The notes below the pieces were generated by a model. It was not told the DNA's origin. It saw only the letters and a list, made by a program, of their open reading frames with translations, and searched no databases. From NCBI RefSeq assembly GCF_014697425.1, contig NZ_JACJRU010000001.1:372001-436000 (forward strand): 64,000 nt of DNA, in the 5' to 3' direction. Shown here piece by piece: positions 56,061 through 64,000 of the stretch. The position numbers and the translations under genes are program-made. This DNA comes from Nostoc sp. FACHB-110 (lineage in GTDB: Bacteria > Cyanobacteriota > Cyanobacteriia > Cyanobacteriales > Nostocaceae). How positions within the stretch are numbered: position 1 is the first letter of the stretch; every line of letters starts with the position of its first letter.

Positions 56061-58502
56061 TCAGCCCTGGAAGAATGCAGTGATCCTTTGTTTTTCATTC
56101 AATCTTGCTTTTGCGGCTGCTCGTACAACTCGATGTGCATCTTGCACGAGAATTTGGAGAATTTCTGTAGTTACTTGAGGATGTTGGGTAATAACATAAC
56201 GTTCATACCAAGAAAACGAACGTAATTTCTGTAAATTTTGAGCTAAATATTCAAGCGGTGCGGCGGGATGTTGGAGCAGCACCAAACGAAAAGGTATGGT
56301 ATCGAGGTTATGAAACTTTGGTTCAATAAAATTAGCTAGATATTTACTAGCAATTGTAGGCGCAATTTGAATTAATCTTTTAACTGCTGCTATAAAAACT
56401 TTATGTTCTTTACGCTTATGATAACGCGGAGAACAGATATATTCATAATGGTCATATTGAGAATTAGTAGCCAAAATTTCTAGTATATGAATGGGGGTGT
56501 TGATGTTATTGGCAACAGCTATTTGTACAAATTGATTTTTATCTTTGGCAAGTCTTTCTAAGCAGTTATTACTCTTTGGACTACTATACGCTTCTATTAT
56601 CCGAGGATTTTTCGCCACGGCTTCGCGGATAAGTACTGATTTATGCTTGGCTAGTTCAGCTAATTTTGGCAGTGGCGTATCCTCATTAATAGCTTCGTTG
56701 TATTGAATGATAAAACTTATATTTGCCAATTTTTCTTGGCAGATTTTTAAGGCATATTGACGAACTTCCACATGTTTATCGTATAAAGATTTCTCGATAA
56801 AATCTGATGTTATATTGGGATTTTTTAGTATCAGTAAGCGCAATCGGTATTCTTTAAATTTAGCTATTTTCTCGCAGACTGCATCCGAGATGTGAGGATG
56901 AGAAGCTACTGCTGCATATACATCTACACTACGAACATCTAAAATTTCTAATAATAGTTCTGAAGATATATCATGATGGCAAACCACTTGTTGACAAATA
57001 TTATGCACTGCTTCCCAATAAATATCAACTGGTGTAATTCTCAACAGTTCTAATAATTGAGTAATTGGAGTCATTGCACTTGTGGCTATTGCATATTGTT
57101 CTTGTTGATCTATTTCTTCAATTTGAGTTCCTTCATAACTATGTGGTGCGCTAAAAAGTCTCCAGTGTAGATAAATATTATGAGGTTTGGTCTGAGGAAA
57201 GTATAACTGTAATTGCTGTTTTAATTCTTGTGGAAGCGCAGAATTATAGGCAAGCTTTTGCAGTATACGGCTATCTTGGGTTTGGTAAAGAAGCAGTAAA
57301 ATATCTAATGGAGTATGAGGATTTTTAGCTACATTAGCACGGACAAATATATTGCGATCGCCTGATAATTTCTCTAGACATTCTGGCGGTGTTTGGCTAT
57401 TTAACGCCACTGCTTGACGAACACGAACGCTCTTATCTTGAGTTAGCTGTTGGAGTATATCTAAATCAGCACGAGGATGACTCGCAACACCTACTCGTAT
57501 TCTCCAATCAGCAGATTGCGCTAATGTGTTTAAGTCACTTAATTCTAAATTGGGATGTTTTGCAACTCGCCATCGAATAAATGACCATTTGCTACTACAC
57601 AGTTCTCGCAATTTTTCTACTTGTGTATGAGGATGAGTAGCTAAAAATCTCTCTTGACAAAAATCATTGACTATTGACCGTGGTAAACTAGGATTCCGCA
57701 TAGCAGCTTCCTTTATTACTCTACTTTGATGATGGGCCAGGTCAATTAAACATTCAATAGGTGTATTTTTATTTTTAGCAACTTCAATAAGCGTAGTAAT
57801 GTTGATTTTGATATCTAACAATTGCCGTAAGTATGCTGGTGGCGCATCAATGAATTTAGCGATCGCCTGTTGCACATGTTCTGAAGTTTTATTAAGTTGC
57901 CAAGCAGGTGTAATTCCCAATTGCCACAAGATAAATTGATAATAGTATCCCTGAGAATTGTTAGTCCCATAACATCCTACTTCTGCAAAGTTAGAAAAAC
58001 TAGCTGCGATAATCTGTGGTAATTTATTATCTGCATATTCTTGCCAACCTGAATCCATTTCTCCGGCAATATTTACGTGCATTTTAATCAATTCATGAAT
58101 AAACGCATCGCCAGATGGATTTTCTGCCGCTAATTGTAATACTTGTTTATTGGCTTGAGGATTCTGCACAATTCCTAATAAATGATAATGATATCCAGAA
58201 ATTGCGAATCTGTGTAACCATTCTTGAGGTGCATTGTCACAAGCTAAAATTGTCTGTAGAGAGGAACCAGGAATTACTAATTCTGGATTTTCTAAATCTA
58301 GTGTAGGAAAAATAGGATTGTGAAGAAAATCTTGGGGAAACTCTTCTGCCAGGAGAAATAAAATATATGGTGGAGTATGAGGATTTCCGACTACAGCTTG
58401 ACGGACTTTTATATCTTTATGTCTTGCCAATTCTGTTAATAATTCTGGTGTTGTATTAAAACTTTTGGCAATAGCAATTGCTGATTGATCACTGACTTGC
58501 AT
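56061..58502 (-). CDS. Leucine-rich repeat variant (LRV)-type alpha-solenoid protein
   Basis: 813 residues from the ATG at 58502. No signal peptide or membrane segment, so it is probably cytoplasmic. It is built of many roughly 24-residue helical repeats with the pattern VR.AVA.NP.TPL.IL..L (for example DKSVRVRQAVALNSQTPPECLEKLSGD and DKNQFVQIAVANNINTPIHILEILATN), matching LRV/HEAT-like solenoids. Such solenoids are protein-binding scaffolds. The cysteine-rich iron-sulfur N-terminus known from one LRV protein is not seen. It interrupts the TPS array in the same orientation; whether it is functionally tied to it is unknown. Confidence 0.8.
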   Translation of the reverse strand: MQVSDQSAIAIAKSFNTTPELLTELARHKDIKVRQAVVGNPHTPPYILFLLAEEFPQDFLHNPIFPTLDLENPELVIPGSSLQTILACDNAPQEWLHRFAISGYHYHLLGIVQNPQANKQVLQLAAENPSGDAFIHELIKMHVNIAGEMDSGWQEYADNKLPQIIAASFSNFAEVGCYGTNNSQGYYYQFILWQLGITPAWQLNKTSEHVQQAIAKFIDAPPAYLRQLLDIKINITTLIEVAKNKNTPIECLIDLAHHQSRVIKEAAMRNPSLPRSIVNDFCQERFLATHPHTQVEKLRELCSSKWSFIRWRVAKHPNLELSDLNTLAQSADWRIRVGVASHPRADLDILQQLTQDKSVRVRQAVALNSQTPPECLEKLSGDRNIFVRANVAKNPHTPLDILLLLYQTQDSRILQKLAYNSALPQELKQQLQLYFPQTKPHNIYLHWRLFSAPHSYEGTQIEEIDQQEQYAIATSAMTPITQLLELLRITPVDIYWEAVHNICQQVVCHHDISSELLLEILDVRSVDVYAAVASHPHISDAVCEKIAKFKEYRLRLLILKNPNITSDFIEKSLYDKHVEVRQYALKICQEKLANISFIIQYNEAINEDTPLPKLAELAKHKSVLIREAVAKNPRIIEAYSSPKSNNCLERLAKDKNQFVQIAVANNINTPIHILEILATNSQYDHYEYICSPRYHKRKEHKVFIAAVKRLIQIAPTIASKYLANFIEPKFHNLDTIPFRLVLLQHPAAPLEYLAQNLQKLRSFSWYERYVITQHPQVTTEILQILVQDAHRVVRAAAKARLNEKQRITAFFQG

Positions 58503-58541
58503 CAATTCTACTATTCTTCCTTTGATAGACTAATATCGTGT

Positions 58542-61022
58542 TCACTCTTGAGGAACAGCTTTACAGGTTAATTGTGTTTGTACGGGAATAGAAGACTTAT
58601 TAGCTATTAGTTCAATTGTACCATCAAGCCGACGATGTACACCTGTTGCTTGGACAAGTGTTTCTGGAGATTTTTTCATTTGGGCTTGTGCTGATTGTAT
58701 TTTGTGGAATGCAGAGATGTCACGGATATCTGACCAAGTGCGATCGCTCCAAACTTGCTGCATCGGATTTTGCGGCACTCCACCCCTTCCTATAGCGACA
58801 AAACTACTACCAGTATTGGCATTACAACCACGGGCAATTTGTTGCGCAGGATCAGTGATATTTACAGGTAATTGCACTAAACCCGAATTGGGATCAACGC
58901 CAATATTATTAATTTCTACAGTGCCATCAATATTAAACTGAGAACTAGCCGTAATGTCGTTAGTCAGGTCAACTCTAGGAGTTAGGGTATTGCGGAATTC
59001 TAGACCAATAATGCCTTGTGTAGCAATTTGAATGTTGCCACCACGACCTTGAACAGCATTGGCGATGATATCGCTGTTTTCCAAGCCCACAATTACTGGT
59101 GAGTTAATCGACAAATTACCACCATTACCTTGTCCCTTAGCAGTGGCAGAAATCACACTATCGTGGCGCATCAGCAGATAATCTTGCAAGTTCAATCTGA
59201 TATCTCCGCCATTTCCAGAAGTTGTTGATGCAGTAATACTCCCTTGGTTATCTAAAAAAATTGATTTGGCTTGAACCTGTAAATCTCCAGCTTGGCCAGT
59301 TCCATCATTTTTCACACTTACCGCACCTCCATCTGTGAGGCGTAACAGTGGCGTGTTAATCTTTAAAGAACCTGAATTACCAGTAGGAAGAGAAGGCAGT
59401 TGAAAGACAGCTTGAGTGACCAAATCTGGAATCTCCACATTGGAAAAGATGCGAGAGGGTAATCCGATAGTCATACCCTGGGTTACACTACCTTCAATAT
59501 TGATGGACTCAGAAGCATTTACTTCCACACTACCGGCCGAACCACTGGCTGCGCTAGAAGACCCCAGAGATGCACCCCCTTGAATTACTAATCGAGCAGT
59601 ATTGATAACTGCTCGATTAGCATTACCAGAACCTTGAGTAAATGTAGATAGCGAACTTTCGGAAAATGCTTTCGGGTTGTAACCTGCTATTTTAACTTGA
59701 TCTGTGGCATTCACTTGAATTGTGCCAGTTTGTCCAGAGTTGACAGCTACAGAAATAATTTCGCCAGAATCCAGAATCTGGAGATTATCAGTGGATACTG
59801 TGATGTTCCCTGCATTGCCCTGCGCTAATGAAAATGTGATGATCGCAGTATAAATAGCTGGGTTATCGTGGTTAAAGCCACTGACCTCAGTCTTACCACG
59901 TACATTTGTAATAACATTGCTACCATCTGCTGTAGTCCTAGTTCTAGTAACAATTCTGGCTCCATCTTGAAGAGATAACTGGGCGGCAGAAATGGTAATA
60001 TCTCCTACCTGACCTGTACTGAAATTGTTAATTTGGAGCAAGCTTCCCAATTGACCGTTGCTTGTATTCCCTGTCAGATTCAGGGAACCTCTGGCATTGA
60101 CTGTGATACCTCCAGAGGATTGTGTTCCCAGATTTTGGAGCAAACCAGCAGAACCCTCAGTCAAGCTAATATTTTGTCCTTGCAACAGGATTGAGCCATT
60201 GCTGCCAGTGGCATTCAACAGCGATTCTTGTGCCAGATGAATATCGTTATATTGTGACACAGCAGAGTAATCCCCCACCCAACCCCTAGAAGTGGCATTT
60301 AGTCCAACTGTTCCCCTACTGACACTCCCCACTTCTAAATGACCACTTTCATTGGTGGAAGTAACACCGCCAGAGAAGTTCACACCACTGGCAATCAAGG
60401 CTAAGGTTTGATTGATTCCAGCTTGTAATCCTATGGGACTTGTGCTGGCATTGGCAGTACCAAAACCAGTACTATCTGTTAACTTGTTTCCTATTCCCTG
60501 CACGGTGATGCTACCAGAATTCTGCCCCATCTGTAAGCCGATGGGTACACTCATAATTAGTAATGGCGACTGATTGAGGTTGATTGCACTAAATTCAGTT
60601 CCATCGGCAAATTTGACACTGTTGGCAGTTGTCGCCACAAAGGAACCAGCAATACTTAAGCTGGCATTTGGCCCAAAAATAATACCAGATGGGTTGATTA
60701 AAAATAAGTTGGCGTTACCCTTGGTACTGATTTGACCATCAATTGTGGAAATATGACTACCACTGACTCTACTAAAAATATTTTCTACAGTAATATCATT
60801 GTCAAATGTTGCATAACCCCCATTAGGTATGGAGAATTGACTGAAGCTATGAAATAAATTGTTGCCGACACGAGTGCCATTAGTGATGGTGTAATTACTA
60901 CTACCACTCACAGAAGTATTGAGGGTGTTATCTGGTGTTACTTGTCCATGAACACAATTGTTGCAAAAAGCCCAGATGCAGATTCCACCGAGAAAGCCAA
61001 ACCCAGCAAAAGCTAATTTCAT
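58542..61022 (-). CDS. TpsA-like two-partner-secretion exoprotein, paralogue 6
   Basis: 826 residues from the ATG at 61022. The signal peptide (FGFLGGICIWAFCNNCVHGQ) closely resembles that of paralogue 3. The TPS domain has NNLFHSFSQFSIPNGGYATF and NLFLINPSGIIFGPNASL. The WVGDYSAVSQYNDIHLAQESLLNATG block groups it with paralogues 1 and 2. The C-terminal part (EFRNTLTPRVDLTNDITASSQ) is nearly the same as in paralogue 1, although it is 16 kb away. The C-terminal module keeps both cysteines (QQIARGCNANTG and LTCKAVPQE) but has HRRLDGTIEL in place of RRNAQGKIEL. Confidence 0.92.
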   Translation of the reverse strand: MKLAFAGFGFLGGICIWAFCNNCVHGQVTPDNTLNTSVSGSSNYTITNGTRVGNNLFHSFSQFSIPNGGYATFDNDITVENIFSRVSGSHISTIDGQISTKGNANLFLINPSGIIFGPNASLSIAGSFVATTANSVKFADGTEFSAINLNQSPLLIMSVPIGLQMGQNSGSITVQGIGNKLTDSTGFGTANASTSPIGLQAGINQTLALIASGVNFSGGVTSTNESGHLEVGSVSRGTVGLNATSRGWVGDYSAVSQYNDIHLAQESLLNATGSNGSILLQGQNISLTEGSAGLLQNLGTQSSGGITVNARGSLNLTGNTSNGQLGSLLQINNFSTGQVGDITISAAQLSLQDGARIVTRTRTTADGSNVITNVRGKTEVSGFNHDNPAIYTAIITFSLAQGNAGNITVSTDNLQILDSGEIISVAVNSGQTGTIQVNATDQVKIAGYNPKAFSESSLSTFTQGSGNANRAVINTARLVIQGGASLGSSSAASGSAGSVEVNASESINIEGSVTQGMTIGLPSRIFSNVEIPDLVTQAVFQLPSLPTGNSGSLKINTPLLRLTDGGAVSVKNDGTGQAGDLQVQAKSIFLDNQGSITASTTSGNGGDIRLNLQDYLLMRHDSVISATAKGQGNGGNLSINSPVIVGLENSDIIANAVQGRGGNIQIATQGIIGLEFRNTLTPRVDLTNDITASSQFNIDGTVEINNIGVDPNSGLVQLPVNITDPAQQIARGCNANTGSSFVAIGRGGVPQNPMQQVWSDRTWSDIRDISAFHKIQSAQAQMKKSPETLVQATGVHRRLDGTIELIANKSSIPVQTQLTCKAVPQE

Positions 61023-61051
61023 CACGAATTTCGGATTTTGTATTCCGTAAT

Positions 61052-61061
61052 TATTATTCCC
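61052..61061 (-). promoter_or_regulatory. Conserved TPS leader block, paralogue 6
   Basis: GGGAATAATA, first G 39 nt upstream of the ATG at 61022. Confidence 0.55.
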
Positions 61062-61086
61062 AAAGGTGTATTGCTTGTAACATTAA

Positions 61087-61195
61087 TTACTTTATAAGTA
61101 GAGCGGCACAAGTTAAGGCTTGTTGTACCTGGATAAAAGATTGATTGGTAATTAGTTCAATTTTCCCTTGAATGTTATGTCGCCAGCTAGTTACT
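61087..61195 (-). pseudogene. C-terminal relic of an eighth TpsA-like gene
   Basis: The minus strand reads SWRHNIQGKIELI followed by TNQSFIQVQQALTCAALLIK and a stop at 61087. This corresponds to the last about 35 residues of the array proteins. Homology ends abruptly just upstream at an in-frame stop. The 64-bp distance to paralogue 6 equals the spacing between intact members, so this was once a full gene at the head of the array. Confidence 0.82.
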
Positions 61196-61406
61196 TATAC
61201 CAGCCATCATATTCACAGCACAGACACCAATAATTTTGCAGCTAAAGAATAGCTATTTGTTATAAATATCTTGAAATTAAAGTACTTCACTAGCTCTTCA
61301 TGTTTTTCAAGTAAAATTTGAGCAAATTCACTATGTTAAGACATCTCATGTGATGGGCATGATAGGACTATCTCACAGTTGAACAAATTTACATATTTTG
61401 GCACGA

Positions 61407-64000
61407 ATGTTGATATCTTCCACCGCTTTAACAGAAGGTGAATTGGACTCGGCAATTGTTCGCAATCCTTTGATAGTTTCACCAGACACATCTGTGAATG
61501 CAGTGATCGCCCAAATGAGTGGGATTCGTGCCTTTTGTCCAACGGAAAGAGTTGCAGATATTGAAATTGCCACTTTGCACATAGAAGCGCGTTCGAGTTG
61601 CGTATTGATTGCACAAGGGAATCAATTATTAGGGATTTTTACAGAACGTGACGTAGTTCGCCTGAAGTCTCAAAATGTCTTGCTAGAAGATATCACAATT
61701 GTTGAGGTGATGACACATCCAGTCATTACCTTACCGCAATCTGCCTTTACTGAGCTGTTCTTTGCTGTCAATTTACTCCAGCAATATCACATTCGCCACT
61801 TACCAATACTCGATGAGTATAACCAAATCGTGGGCTTACTTACCCATGAAAGCTTACAACAATTATCCCGTCCCATAGATTTACTGCGTCTTCGTGTCGT
61901 TGCAGATGTAATGACGGCGGAAGTAATTTGTGCAGATCCTCATGTTTCTGTGCTAGCTGTCACTCAATTGATGGCAAAACACAAAGTCAGTTGTGTCGTA
62001 CTGGTTGAGGAACGCTATCAGGAAGAACAAGATAAAACAATCAAAATACCAGTTGGTATTGTTACAGAACGAGACATTGTACAGTTTCAAGCATTGGAAC
62101 TGGATTTTGAGCATCTGACAGCACAGGTTGTCATGAGTATGCCAATATTAACCGTTAGTGCCAATGATTCTCTGTTGAAAGTACAACAGCTTATGCAGCA
62201 ATATCTAGTCAAGCGGTTAGTAGTAATTGGCACACAAAGTGAGTTATTAGGTATTGTTACTCAGACTAGTATTTTGAAAGTTTTGAATCCTCTGGAGCTA
62301 AATAAATTAGTCGCAGCCTTGGGTGAACGGGTATCCAACTTAGAGGCAGAGAAGTTGCTACTGTTACAAAATCGCAATACAGAACTGGAGCAGCAAGTAC
62401 AAGAGCGCACAGCTATTCTTCAGATTCAAGCAGAACGAGAAAAGTTAATTGCTACTATTGCTAACCAAATTAGAAGTTCGTTGCATCTGCAAGATATTCT
62501 CGACACCACAGTCACACAAGTGAGATCCCTTTTACATTGCACTCGTGTTAACATCTGCCAGTTTCAAACTGATTGGAGCATAGTTGTAGTGGCTGAATCA
62601 GTGGCTGATGGTCATGTTTCTTATCTGGGCAAACAAGTTTATGATCACTGTTTTACAGAAAATTGGCTAAATATATATCGTGAAGAAAGAATTCGAGTTG
62701 TCTGCGATATCTACACAACACAGATGAGTAGTTGTCATCGTCAACTACTAGAAACTTTACAGACTAGGGCAAAAATATTACTGCCCATCGTCAACGGTGA
62801 ACAACTCTGGGGACTAATGAATGTTGTTGAGAGTCAAGCACCGCGACAATGGCACACAGATGAAATCAGATTGTTACAACAACTTTCTACCCAAATGGCG
62901 ATCGCCATTCAACAAGCTACTGCCTATCAACAGTTGCAAACTGAACTAGCAGAACGACAACGGACAGAAGCACATTTGCGCGAAAGTGAACAAAGATATG
63001 CTTCTTTAGCAGCTGCGGCACCAGTCGGAATTTTCCGCACTGATGCTCAAGGACTTTGTATTTATGTCAATGAACGTTGGTGCAAAATTGCTGGCTTAAC
63101 TCCTGAAGCCGCCTTGGGGAGTGGCTGGGTATCCGTACTTCACCACGATGATCGAGAAAAAGTTGTCCTTGAGTGGTATTGTGCAACTCAAGAAAATCGT
63201 TCTTTTCAGGCGGAATATCGATTTCAAAAACCTAATGGCATCGTGACTTGGGTGTTCGGGCAGGCTGTTGCAGAGTTTGATTTAGCAGAAAAAATTACAG
63301 GTTATGTTGGCACAATTACGGACATCACTGAACGTAAACAAGCTGAAGCACAAATCTTGTATAACGCGCTTCATGACCCTTTAACTAACTTACCCAATCG
63401 TAAATTATTGATAGAACGCTTGGAATTAGCTATTAACCGCGCCAAGCTGATGGAAAATTATCATTTTGTGGTTTTGTTTGTCGATATGGATCGGTTCAAA
63501 ATCATTAATGACAGCTTAGGACACATAGTAGGAGATCAACTTCTGACTATGATTGCACAAAAACTCAAATCCAAAATTCGTTCCATCGATTTGGCAGCTC
63601 GCTTAGGCGGCGATGAGTTTGTCATTGTACTGGAAAACGTAGAAGGTACTGAAGAAGCCGTGATGGTTGCCAAGCGCATAATAGGAGAATTTGAAGCACC
63701 TTTACTACTTAATGGCTCTGAAATATTTATCACTGCAAGTATTGGTATTGTTCTAGCCACAGCAAGTTATGAGCAAGCTTTAGATTTACTTCGAGATGCT
63801 GATATTGCTATGTATCAAGCCAAGGCTCAAGGTAGAAACTGCTACAAAATTTTTGATACTCAAATGCACATTCAAGCTCTCAAACGGCTGAATTTAGAGA
63901 ATGACCTCCGAAAAGCACTGGAACAAGAAGAACTAATTGTTTACTATCAACCAATTGTTGATATCCATAGCAATCATTGGATTGGCTTTGAAGCATTAGT
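61407..64000 (+). CDS. CBS-GAF-PAS-GGDEF-EAL c-di-GMP signalling protein, 3'-truncated by window edge
   Basis: The frame is open from the ATG at 61407 to the window end (864 codons read). In order: two CBS pairs (about residues 10-310; GIFTERDVVRL, VGIVTERDIVQF), a coiled coil, a GAF domain (about 365-510), a PAS domain with PAC (about 530-650), GGDEF (about 655-815) and the start of an EAL domain whose EAL motif (862-864) ends the window. GGDEF is intact at 734-738, and the inhibitory RxxD site (RSID, 725-728) sits five residues before it. The GAF domain carries DHCF (Cys415) and SSCHRQLL (Cys443-His444), the two-cysteine pattern of DXCF cyanobacteriochromes. Upstream an in-frame stop at 61380 limits the start; a TTG at 61398 is the only alternative. 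Confidence 0.9.
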   Translation, partial: MLISSTALTEGELDSAIVRNPLIVSPDTSVNAVIAQMSGIRAFCPTERVADIEIATLHIEARSSCVLIAQGNQLLGIFTERDVVRLKSQNVLLEDITIVEVMTHPVITLPQSAFTELFFAVNLLQQYHIRHLPILDEYNQIVGLLTHESLQQLSRPIDLLRLRVVADVMTAEVICADPHVSVLAVTQLMAKHKVSCVVLVEERYQEEQDKTIKIPVGIVTERDIVQFQALELDFEHLTAQVVMSMPILTVSANDSLLKVQQLMQQYLVKRLVVIGTQSELLGIVTQTSILKVLNPLELNKLVAALGERVSNLEAEKLLLLQNRNTELEQQVQERTAILQIQAEREKLIATIANQIRSSLHLQDILDTTVTQVRSLLHCTRVNICQFQTDWSIVVVAESVADGHVSYLGKQVYDHCFTENWLNIYREERIRVVCDIYTTQMSSCHRQLLETLQTRAKILLPIVNGEQLWGLMNVVESQAPRQWHTDEIRLLQQLSTQMAIAIQQATAYQQLQTELAERQRTEAHLRESEQRYASLAAAAPVGIFRTDAQGLCIYVNERWCKIAGLTPEAALGSGWVSVLHHDDREKVVLEWYCATQENRSFQAEYRFQKPNGIVTWVFGQAVAEFDLAEKITGYVGTITDITERKQAEAQILYNALHDPLTNLPNRKLLIERLELAINRAKLMENYHFVVLFVDMDRFKIINDSLGHIVGDQLLTMIAQKLKSKIRSIDLAARLGGDEFVIVLENVEGTEEAVMVAKRIIGEFEAPLLLNGSEIFITASIGIVLATASYEQALDLLRDADIAMYQAKAQGRNCYKIFDTQMHIQALKRLNLENDLRKALEQEELIVYYQPIVDIHSNHWIGFEAL

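Noticed and set aside
61336..61614. Minus-strand open frames at the start of the CBS protein gene
   Set aside because: They overlap the conserved CBS coding sequence on the plus strand and show no features.

Overview
This window reads as chromosomal DNA of a filamentous, probably heterocyst-forming cyanobacterium (Nostocales). The evidence is frequent HIP1 palindromes (GCGATCGC), heptameric short tandem repeats between genes, a psb34-type photosystem II assembly gene, an iron-uptake porin of the cyanobacterial SLH type, a Mo-nitrogenase C-terminal-domain protein, multi-GAF sensory proteins and a large family of two-partner-secretion (TPS) exoproteins. No phage, integrase, intact transposase or CRISPR array was seen.

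Layout. 1-2470: 3' part of a coiled-coil/WD40 protein with 14 nearly identical blades. 2580-9000: LapA-domain membrane protein, phosphoglucomutase/phosphomannomutase, a PD-(D/E)XK nuclease-like protein, an unrecognised 454-residue protein and a propeller-transglutaminase protein. 9257-18427: Ca2+-type P-ATPase, recF, a small unknown protein, an MgtC-family protein, a PEP-synthase-like enzyme and a PIN-domain toxin-antitoxin pair. 18438-26228: exported proteins, a baeRF-family gene relic, a DUF1361 protein, the SLH porin, a lipoprotein and an EF-hand-bearing exported protein. 26476-29247: psb34, then the cbiMQO cobalt/nickel ECF importer on the opposite strand. 29958-33077: a four-GAF histidine kinase. 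33637-41877: tRNA-Pro(CGG), radC-like, 2'-5' RNA ligase-like, FdhF/YdeP-like molybdopterin oxidoreductase, a 48-residue cysteine-cluster protein, murQ, DUF3110, Mo-nitro_C and obg.

42075-61195 is the most striking part: six full-length TpsA-like secreted proteins on the minus strand plus two C-terminal gene relics. Intact members are packed with 64-86 bp gaps. The array is interrupted by a leucine-rich-repeat-variant protein and ends beside a second PD-(D/E)XK-like protein. All six share a GGGAA-type block starting 39-40 nt upstream of the ATG and a two-cysteine C-terminal module. No TpsB transporter lies in the window. 61407-64000 (running off the end) is a CBS-GAF-PAS-GGDEF-EAL c-di-GMP protein whose GAF domain carries both cysteine motifs typical of DXCF cyanobacteriochromes.

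Intergenic DNA holds several small inverted-repeat (MITE-like) elements. One 115-bp element is present twice with a single mismatch. All family assignments come from reading motifs by eye; no database search was run.
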